A stretch of 64,000 nt of DNA, from NCBI RefSeq assembly GCF_003573695.1, contig NC_039367.1:28172442-28236441 (forward strand), read 5' to 3'. A model generated the notes under the pieces. That model saw only the letters and a list, made by a program, of their open reading frames with translations. It was not told the origin of the DNA and searched no databases. This document shows positions 55,993 to 64,000 of this stretch, in pieces. Both the position numbers and the translations under genes were made by a program. Source of the DNA: Papaver somniferum (Eukaryota; Streptophyta; Magnoliopsida; Ranunculales; Papaveraceae). Within the stretch, counting starts at the first letter, position 1; each line of letters begins with the position of its first letter.

Positions 55993-58268
55993 ATGGTTGG
56001 AAGAGTATCAGGAGCAGCAATAGGAATAGATTTAGGTACGACATATTCATGTGTTGGAGTATGGCAACATGACCGAGTTGAGATTATCCCTAATGATCAA
56101 GGGAATAGAACTACTCCTTCATATGTTGCTTTCAATGATACTGAGCGTATGATTGGTGATGCTGCCATAAATCAAGTTGCCATGAATCCCACCAACTCCA
56201 TATTCGGTAAGGCTTTTGGCGTTTTTTTATATCTAAATTTCAAGGTCATATTACTAGTTAGTTCTGAAAGTATGTGCATACTAAGTTCTTCGAATTTGCG
56301 TCATATACGTTTCCGTGGCTAGCTTCATGCCTTGAGGAGTTGTCATGAGTTATATTTATATGTCACCTGTTTCTTTTTTCAAGGCTTGTTATGCTGGTAT
56401 ACTGCAAGAGGATTCTAAGTTCAAACACACAACTTACACACTATGAGGAGGGTGTTCCAGAGATTGGCATTATCTGGAATGCAATCCCATGGGTTTGCAT
56501 TAACTTATTTTTTTCTCACTAAACTGCAAGATAACAATGTGAAATTATGAATTGTTTCATGGGACTGGTAGTTTTTTGAGTGATAGAAAAGTTTGCATCT
56601 CATGATGATCTTCTGAATCTGTTTTCTGCTTTGTAGATGCGAAACGTTTAATTGGTAGAAAATTTAATGATAGCTTTGTTCAGAGTGATATGAAGCTATG
56701 GCCCTTCAAAGTCATTGCTGGTGTAGATGATAAACCCATGATACAAGTCGAATACAAGGGCAAGGATATTCAGTTTTCAGCTGAGGAAATCTCATCTACG
56801 GTTCTCATTAAAATGCGAGAAACTGCAGAAGCCTATCTTGGTTCAAGCGTTAAGAATGCTGTTATTACTGTTCCTGCTTACTTTAATGATTCCCAGCGTC
56901 ATGCGACTAAAGACGCCGGTGTGATTGCTGGACTTAATGTAATGCGACTCCTCAGTGAACCAACAGCGGCTGCAATTGCTTATGATCTTGACAGGAAGGG
57001 GACAGGTGCAGGTCTGAAGAATGTTCTTATCTTTGATCTTGGTGGGGGTACTTTTGATGTTTCATTACTTACTATTAATGAGGGTAACTTTGAAGCCAAG
57101 GCTACTGCTGGAGATACCCACCTTGGAGGGGAGGATTTTGATAACCGGATGTTAAATCACTTTGTTCAGGAGTTCAAGAGGAAGAACAACAAGGACATTA
57201 GTGGAAACCCAAGGGCTCTTAGTAGGTTGAGAACAGCATGTGAGAGGTCAAAGAGGACCCTCTCATCTAATGCTCGGACGATCGTTGCTGTTGACTCTTT
57301 GTATGAAGGAATTGATTTTCATATGTCCATCACTCGTGCTAAATTTGAAGAGTTAAACATGGATTTGTTCAAGAAATGTATGGAACCTGTTGAGAAGTGT
57401 TTGACGGATGCTAAGATGGATAAGAGTGCCATTCACGAAGTTGTCCTCATTGGTGGGTCAACTAGAACTCCGAAGGTTCAGTCTTTATTGCAGGATTTCT
57501 TTAATGGGAAGGAACTCTGCAAAAGCATCAACCCTGATGAGGCTGTGGCTTATGGTGCTGCAGTGCAAGCTGCTATATTGAGTGGTCAGGATAATAAGAA
57601 AGTGCAGGACTTGGTTTTGGTTGATGTCACCCCTCTTTCCCTTGGTATTGAGACAAATAGAGTGTAGTTATCCCAAGGAACACAACCATTCCCACCAAGA
57701 AGGAGAGGATTTACTACACACTCGAGGACAATCAAACTACTGTGAGGTTTCCAGTGTATGAGGGTGAGAGAGCTATTGCCAGTGAGAATAACTTGTTGGG
57801 TAAGTTCAAGTTAACAGGTATTGCTCCAGCACCTGCTGGTGTTCCTAAGTTCACAGTATGTTTTCATATGGATGAAAATGGTATATTGAATGTGTATGCT
57901 GAGGAGAAGAAAACAGGAATCAAAAATATGATTACTATTGAAAATAATAAAGGGAGGTTGTCTAAGGCTGAGATTGAGAGGTTGGTTTTAGAGGCTGAGA
58001 AATACAGGTTAGAAAATGAAGAACATAGGAAGAAGGTTGAGTCAAGGAACTCCTTCGAGAATTATGTATGCGAAATTGAGGACAGGATCAATAATATCGG
58101 AGGGAAGCTAGCATCTTATGATAAGACAACAATGCCATTACGTGGTTGAATAGCAATGAATTATCGGACGTTAGTAATACCACCAACCAGATGAGGGAGT
58201 TGGAGAATGTATGCAACCCTATCATGGCAAAGATGTACCCGCAGGGTGGTGGAAGGACGCAAAATTGA
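55993..58268 (+). pseudogene. HSP70: HSP70-like gene with two frameshifts
   Basis: Cytosolic-type HSP70 chaperone (ATPase plus peptide-binding domain). Exon 1 is 55993-56206 and exon 2 56637-58268, with the intron at the codon for D72, the usual site in plant HSC70 genes. Seen: IDLGTTYS (12-19), [41 protein letters not shown] sequence and the C-terminal lid. A shift at about 57655-57665 (after LSLGIETNR) gives an early stop, and a second near 58130-58148 stops the lid. The third-frame end GGGRTQN lacks the EEVD tail that binds TPR co-chaperones. The frame between defects is well kept, so recent loss or sequencing error is possible. Confidence 0.85.
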
Positions 58269-59348
58269 GGAAGTGAGTAGAGTGAAATTTCTGGTCTACT
58301 TTTAGTTCAAAATACATACTTGTCTTACCAATACCAATCTTGACGTCTCACTCCTTTCTTCTGATCAAATTTTCTATTTCTACATACCTTTGATTCCATT
58401 ATAGTTGTGAAGCAGCTTAGGCTCTAGGCTGACATTTTGCTATGTGCACAGATAATTTGCAGAATTTTTCTTCAAGTCGTTTTCAGTTTCTTTCCCGCAG
58501 TTGTTAAGATAGGTGTGTGCAAAAATATTATGCAGAACTTTTCTTCAATTATGATTTAAGAAATTTCGGTTACGGATGAGGTGCAGCATGGAAGAACATA
58601 AATTCAATATTTATGAATGCAATATTTATTTAGTTCCTGTATTCCTGTTTTTGTCTGATATTTGGGGCCAGACTGTTTTTTCAGTCTGTATGTTTGCAAT
58701 TGCAACTAATTTACGTAATCCCGCAATACATATGGGCAGAATTTAGCTTGCAGGTACTACTAGTTCAGAAGGTTTACTCTGGAGAACACCGTGGGAATAA
58801 GTATAAGTTTCTGCTCAGCATTGTTTGCAGGTACTCAGGATATCTTGCCTTCTTTAACCTATGGAGAGTATGCTTTTCATTTAGGAACAAGTTTCTGCTC
58901 GGTTCAAACATCAAATGTTTAAGTCACTTTTTTTTGTACATGTTGCCTAATGGCTAGTGCCTGCATGTCATTTGGTGACAGCATTTTATTTGGTGGGCGC
59001 ATTATTCCGTTTGTGTTGCGACTGTTGCTAGATTTGCATCCTGCTGCTCAGCGAGATTGACTCATTTGTTGTAGCTTCGAGATACTAGTTTCAAGCATTT
59101 GCATTGAGGTAACAGCATTACTTGCAGTAGAGAACAACACGGGATAGACCTAAAAGGCTATGTTTATACTGACCAGACATACAATCTGAAGAAAAGAACA
59201 GCTCAAGTGTTTCACATTCATCACAAATCAAAGGTTTATTCAATGACTCGCTAACCATCAATTGCAACAAATTGAGATTTGAGACTACTAGCTTAGATCG
59301 GGCAAGTTAATCTCAAAAACAATACTAATAAATTGAAATTTGAGTCTT
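58269..59348. other. No gene recognised
   Basis: Presumed 3' flank of the HSP70-like gene. Short frames such as that from 58694 have no recognisable content. Confidence 0.5.
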
Positions 59349-59968
59349 TAAGAGCGTTCACAGTGGTGCGAGTATAACCAAAGACCAAAGACTAAAAAAA
59401 AAGACCAAATTTGGGTTTAGTCCGTCATGTGGCGTAGTGGGAAAAGAGTATATTTGGTCGCGCGTTGATAAACATTACGCCTGGGATCAGGCGTTGGTAA
59501 AGATAACGCCCGAGTGGGGCGTTGGTATAGCATACGCTTCAGAAACAAAAAAAAAAAAAAAAAATGGGGCGGAGGTATAAAGCCCGCCCCATGCAAGTTT
59601 CATAAATTGTGAAGTTGAAAATGGAGTGGGGCGTTAAGTATATGAACGCCCCATTTCGCGCGTTAAGTTTATGAACGCCCCATCGGGCGTACATTTAACC
59701 AACGCCCCGTTTCAGGCGTACATTATATCAACGCCCCTTGTGTAGCGGACATTATATCAACGCCCGATGAATGGCGGAGATTATATCAACGGCCGATGTG
59801 TAGCGGAGATTATATCAACGTCCGACTATATTTGGATTTGGTCTTGATCGCAGACCAAATTTGGTCTGGATTTTACTCTTTGATCAAATTTTGATCGATG
59901 GTCCGTCCCACTACGCCAGCCCACTCGACTGAAAATTTGGGTTTACTCGTCCATTGCAGTTGCTCTAA
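59349..59968. mobile_element. TIR element with TAA duplication and GGGCGTT repeats
   Basis: The element at 59352-59965 (614 bp) starts GAGCGTTCACAGTGGTGCGAG and ends ..CGTCCATTGCAGTTGCTC, an imperfect inverted repeat of about 30 bp, flanked by TAA on both sides as in PIF/Harbinger MITEs. The inside is GC-rich compared with its surroundings. The left half has GGGCGTTGGTAT words and the right half about seven units of TATATCAACGCCC (about 33 bp each), so the halves are complementary. It has no protein-coding frame. Confidence 0.75.
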
Positions 59969-60925
59969 AAGAACCAAAGAGAAAACAGATTAATTTGAAC
60001 AACAAAGGCAGATCTCATTATATATAAAAAAAAAAAAACATTATAATTTTACATAATACATTCCATGCTTCACTGGTCACTCTTGTTTCACTCTCAGAAA
60101 CCTCTCAAGAGTCAAAACAAACCCAAGTAACTATAAGTAACTATATGTTCCTAAAGGTCCACCAGAGTCATCCAAACGGTGGTGAAGAACATACACAGAA
60201 ACCCATCAAACGTTATCTTGCCAAATGAAAGCAACCCCAAATTTGAGATCTATAAGAGGAAAAGTCGTTCTGTAATAATAAGTTTTTGTTGTAATATTTT
60301 AGGGTTGCTTTCTTTCTCCACACAAACGAGGTAGGCACAGGTGCATCACCACACAGCTGTACCAGTTATATAAGTGTCCCTTTTAGTTTAGGGTTTAACA
60401 ATTCTCTTATAGATGGCTGTGATCTGTACACGTATAAGACTTAAATGGTGATCTTTTGTAAAGAGGTGTCATCTGTACACGACATTTTGATACAGCCCAG
60501 AGGCCCAAAAGAAGTTCAATATATTTTTCACAGCTTCTGAATTTCCAAAAGTTCATGGAAGATTTCTTGCAGACACAAATGTATAAATCTAATAATATAG
60601 GTACAAATAATTTACAATTACAAGCAAATACATTTTAGTACATTTTTTCTTCTGCTGAACACAACAAATTAGGAAATATCATCAAGTAACTCTGAGTATC
60701 ACAAAATTTCTTGTGTTCCCAAAATGATAGGATAAAAAATAAATCTAAAATCACGTTTTCTCGCACATTTCTTTGCTAGAGATCTGTTACAGGACCTTTT
60801 TATGATTTTGTAATTTTGAAGGTCTAAAATTATAGCATACATGTGAAAATCAAACAGATATCACTGCAGAAGATACAGTGATGATAGCTTGCAATCTAAT
60901 GGGATTCCTGACGATTTAGGGTTTT
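59969..60925. other. No gene recognised (3' flank of mL43 gene)
   Basis: A/T-rich sequence downstream of the mL43 stop codon on the minus strand. No conserved frame is seen. Confidence 0.5.
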
Positions 60926-62296
60926 TCAGCATTCAAACTTTGTGTCTGGGGTCCATGTACCTTGAACACTCGGGTGCTTAGTGACATGCCTGGTCTTCAG
61001 CTTTACCACCTTCCTTCCTAATGCATTTCTTAGCCTTGTCGCATGTTGCAGAACATCTTCAGGTGTCAGATTCCTCACGCAGACAACACGTTCATTCTTG
61101 TTCTCTGTTAAGTTGAACAGGATTAGAACTTAAAGAAAATGGTCTCACCATTCACAAAAATGCCAATTTATTCAGACCGTAGACCCACAGGAAGTTGTTT
61201 TGTACAAGCACAGTTAGAGCCACATTTAGGTTGCACATTTAAACCTAGACAAGTTTAACGTAGATCAAGGCAGCCAATCACACTGTTTTCCCGAATGTCA
61301 GATGACTTGACAAGAGAGCATTGACGCGCTTGTTGCGAAGGTGAGCAAAACCATGTGCAAAACCATGGGATGGTATAAACGTAAGCACTGCACTATGTCA
61401 TGCAAGGTTCCAATCACCCATACTACAAGCAGATGAACAAGTCACCGAGCTTCTATAATCTACGCCATATACACACAAAGAACCAACATCACAAGTATAC
61501 TAGAACAACTAGACAAGACAGAGACAACTGAGAATCTTACTGTAAAGTGCTTTTAAAAATGGATGCCGACCACGGTTGAGTTCAGAAACAACCTCTAGTT
61601 GAGGATTGCCCTCTTTAAATGCAGGTAGTTCAGATTCCATGAATGCCCTGCAATTTTAATTTTCAGCAAGATTTTTACATTTTGAACTGTGATCCCAAAA
61701 AAAATAATCCAATTGCCTTTCATATGTCAAATATTCGAGTTACATAAGCTACATAACAATTACTTTTGTCCTGCAACCATGACAAAATGCTGTACTTTTT
61801 TGTCATCATATTGAAAGAAGAGAAAAAAGTTCCATCTTTCATCATCTACAAATTGCAGAAAAGTTTCTAAGATATTCTACTTGACATTAAGTCGCTCGAC
61901 TTTTCATATTTAACCATCTTAAACCTACAAAAGTTTTGCGCCTTCATTCCGTTATTTGATACTATTTCAAAGTGTGAATACTGAGACAAGCGAAGTTCCG
62001 TACTGGACTCAAACTAAGACAGGATACAAGTAGCACGGGGTTATAGCCTCTGCCACCCACAGGTATATCATCAACACACAACCACTGATTATAACGATCA
62101 CGAAACTCTCTAATGGTTGATTGACCTAATCAGAATCCACGACATCGAAACTCATAACTTGCCATGGAAATTTCACATGATTTTGTTCTAATCCAGTAAA
62201 ACACTGAAAGACATACCGGATTCCTCGACTACTTCCTCCCCAGTCACAGTAGCTCACAACCAGCTTCTTCAACTGCCATACTCCTCTCAATGCCAT
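60926..62296 (-). CDS. MRPL43: Mitochondrial ribosomal protein mL43 (L51/S25/CI-B8 family)
   Basis: Three exons on the minus strand, 62296-62217, 61647-61541 and 61104-60926, join in frame with good GT..AG borders to 121 residues. It starts MALRGVWQLKKLVVSYCDWG and ends TKHPSVQGTWTPDTKFEC. The thioredoxin-like L51/S25/CI-B8 domain covers most of it (FMESELPAFKEGNPQLEVV, ELNRGRHPFLKALY, VVCVRNLTPEDVL, LRNALGRKVVKLKTRHVTKH). The length fits the plant family (about 120). It is a component of the large subunit of the mitochondrial ribosome, made in the cytosol and imported; no long cleavable signal is visible. All exons are too short to stand out as long frames. The related complex I subunit B8 is less likely given the KLKTRHVTKHPSVQGTW end. 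Confidence 0.88.
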
Positions 62297-64000
62297 ATCC
62301 TCACTACAATAAACTTGACAAAAAAGAAAAGAATTAAAATTTATACAAACTACAGTAAAAAATCCAAATCGAGCGATTCAATGATAGTTTCCTTGTTCGA
62401 ATTTGACAATCGATTGATTAGGTTAAGAGAGAATTCACAGTGGTTAGAGCATTTGCATTGTGAAATAAAGATCTTAACCAAAATGATCTACTGAAGAAAA
62501 GTAATGGAAGAGAAGTTGAAGAAGCACATACATATGGGTAGGGGTTGGTATTTCTAAAAAAATAAAAAGATCTAGTTTACGTACTTTTAAAAGATTTGGG
62601 GTTTTTGTATCACTTTTGTTTTGTCTAACACGGAATTTTATGGAAATATAATATCGTTGGGGGTTTTGTGTCGTAAAAGTGGTCACCTTGGTTTTTAGTT
62701 TACACCATTTTATGAATGAAATACTGGCATGGAAAAAAAGAGGATAAAAACAAAGTATGTATGGTAAATTAACCAAGCAAATGAGATCGGTGAAGCTAGT
62801 CTTGTGCGGTACAAACACATGATTTTGCAGAAAGAAAAGAAATCTTTCTCGCATAAATTGGTCAGAGTTTCCTTGATGGTTAGATGAACCAGAGAAGCTT
62901 TCAAACGTTGACAAGATTGATTTCCTGAAAGCGTTTAGATCGTGTAAACTAAAATTCAATTGACAACATGGTTGCAAGATTGGTTTCACTAAAACAACTG
63001 CATCTCATTATATAGTACTTTGACCTAAACTCATCAAAGGGTTCGTACATGGCACTCCAACCACAACTTAAGCAACAGATAGGTAAAGAGACCCCATTGA
63101 ATCATATCCTATTCATCACTATTGCTCACAAAAGAAAAGATACAAAATCATTTAAAAGAGAGATTGATGCTTAGTATGCTTGAGAAGTTTTGGTGTAAAA
63201 CTGAAAGGACAAATGATGCCTCATGTGCAATTGAACCAACCCATCGAATTCACTGTCAACTGTGAGACACGGCATGTGATCAGAGTACCACTCACTTGTC
63301 AGCTATAGTTCATCCCTGATTTTTTAATAGCATATTACAAAACTCTTACAGTTCTTAAGAAAGAGAACTCAGTAGGTCAAATTCCCAAATCAGAAAAGAG
63401 GTTCAAGTTTAAGCCAAATTCAGTAGGTCAAACCAAAATTGAAGTTTGTTTGTACACTCAAGACTAATAACATGAACAAGATATCCACAACCACAATACA
63501 TAATAGGCTGATTAACTAATGCATGAAGGAGGCGAGTGGAAGAAATCAAAAGAACTTTATTTCCTACACAAGACTAGGTTCTGTATTAGAATTTCTTCTT
63601 GCAGGACTTCGAATTATGCTCATTTCATATATCTTTTTACTGTGTTCTATTTTATACTTAATTCTGTAGTATTCTTGCAAAAGGATGTTACCTTTAATCA
63701 CTTATCAAAAGAGCAAAACAACGTTTTTTCAGTAGTATTCATGTTTCACATATTAAGATAAAACGATCACGGCTGAACCTATTCACGATAACTCAAGGAT
63801 CATAGACACAGTACAGTTAAAGGACTGCCCACTGAAGAGGAGTAATAACTGTATAGCACATACACTAACTGGCGACAAAATAACATTACAGTGAGGCTAT
63901 CTGTAAATCCCAAACTACCAGCATTATTATACATGACCACAACCTAAAATATAGACCTAAATCTACAGATTCAACAACTACCATTCCATGGAAGGGTTTT
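62297..64000. other. No gene recognised
   Basis: This includes the presumed promoter and leader of the mL43 gene next to 62296. A 171-codon minus frame at 62474-62989 has no recognisable domain and a composition like spacer DNA. Nothing else can be supported up to the window end. Confidence 0.45.

Noticed and set aside
62474..62989. 171-codon minus-strand frame
   Set aside because: No domain, no homology that I recognise, F/L/S-rich composition typical of reverse-read A/T-rich spacer.
1..64000. tRNA, rRNA or snoRNA genes
   Set aside because: No cloverleaf-like sequence with A and B boxes was found by eye; the tRNA-like words present are retroelement primer sites. A tRNA scan would settle this.

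Overview
The window is nuclear DNA of a flowering plant, probably a eudicot. It is AT-rich, with spliced genes (GT..AG introns), plant Ty3/gypsy retrotransposons of the Athila and chromovirus types, plant MITEs and a plant mobile domain gene. I cannot name the species. Two genes look intact: a PLP-dependent cysteine-synthase-like gene (46.5-49.7 kb, +, six exons) and a mitochondrial ribosomal protein mL43 gene (60.9-62.3 kb, -, three short exons). A third, HSP70-like, is full length but carries two frameshifts and lacks the EEVD tail. Most of the rest is mobile or decayed sequence.

Layout. 1-9.2 kb: a decayed Athila-type element on the minus strand (5' LTR 7301-9195, tRNA-Asp-type primer site, gag, protease, RT, integrase; its 3' LTR is not in the window). 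9.2-11.0 kb: a second, solo-looking LTR with internal tandem repeats. 11.1-28.5 kb: three tandem copies of one segment carrying NAP1-like (nucleosome assembly protein) exons and a small unknown gene. All copies are broken by stops, lost splice sites and deletions. Copy 1 carries a Mutator-type MITE whose empty site survives in copy 2, and copy 3 carries a solo LTR. 28.5-29.3 kb: a partial copy of the cysteine-synthase-like gene, intron sequence included. 29.3-29.6 kb: a Ty1/copia RT scrap.

29.6-45.8 kb is a nest of insertions that can be peeled by target-site duplications. A LINE (minus) is split by a chromovirus-type gypsy element (31198-45340, TSD AGAAG). One LTR of that element is split in turn by a composite Athila/Tat-like element (31636-39893, TSD AGATG) with three LTRs. 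A sequence gap (39913-40001) lies in the chromovirus. Next come an RPL7 fragment (45.8-46.2 kb), a 115-bp tandem duplication and the cysteine-synthase-like gene.

50.3-55.8 kb is the most unusual part. It is a 5.5-kb segment with inverted terminal repeats and two subterminal zones holding about forty copies of a GTTCGGTTA-type motif in both orientations. Between them is a multi-exon plant mobile domain (PMD) gene, and I see no transposase. HSP70 follows, then a TIR element flanked by TAA (59352-59965) with internal GGGCGTT repeats in opposite orientations, then mL43. From 62.3 kb to the end I recognise no gene.

The intact genes look like unrelated housekeeping functions (amino-acid/PLP chemistry, mitochondrial translation); nothing suggests they work as a pathway. 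All exon boundaries and family names come from reading motifs by eye and from memory of the families, not from searches.
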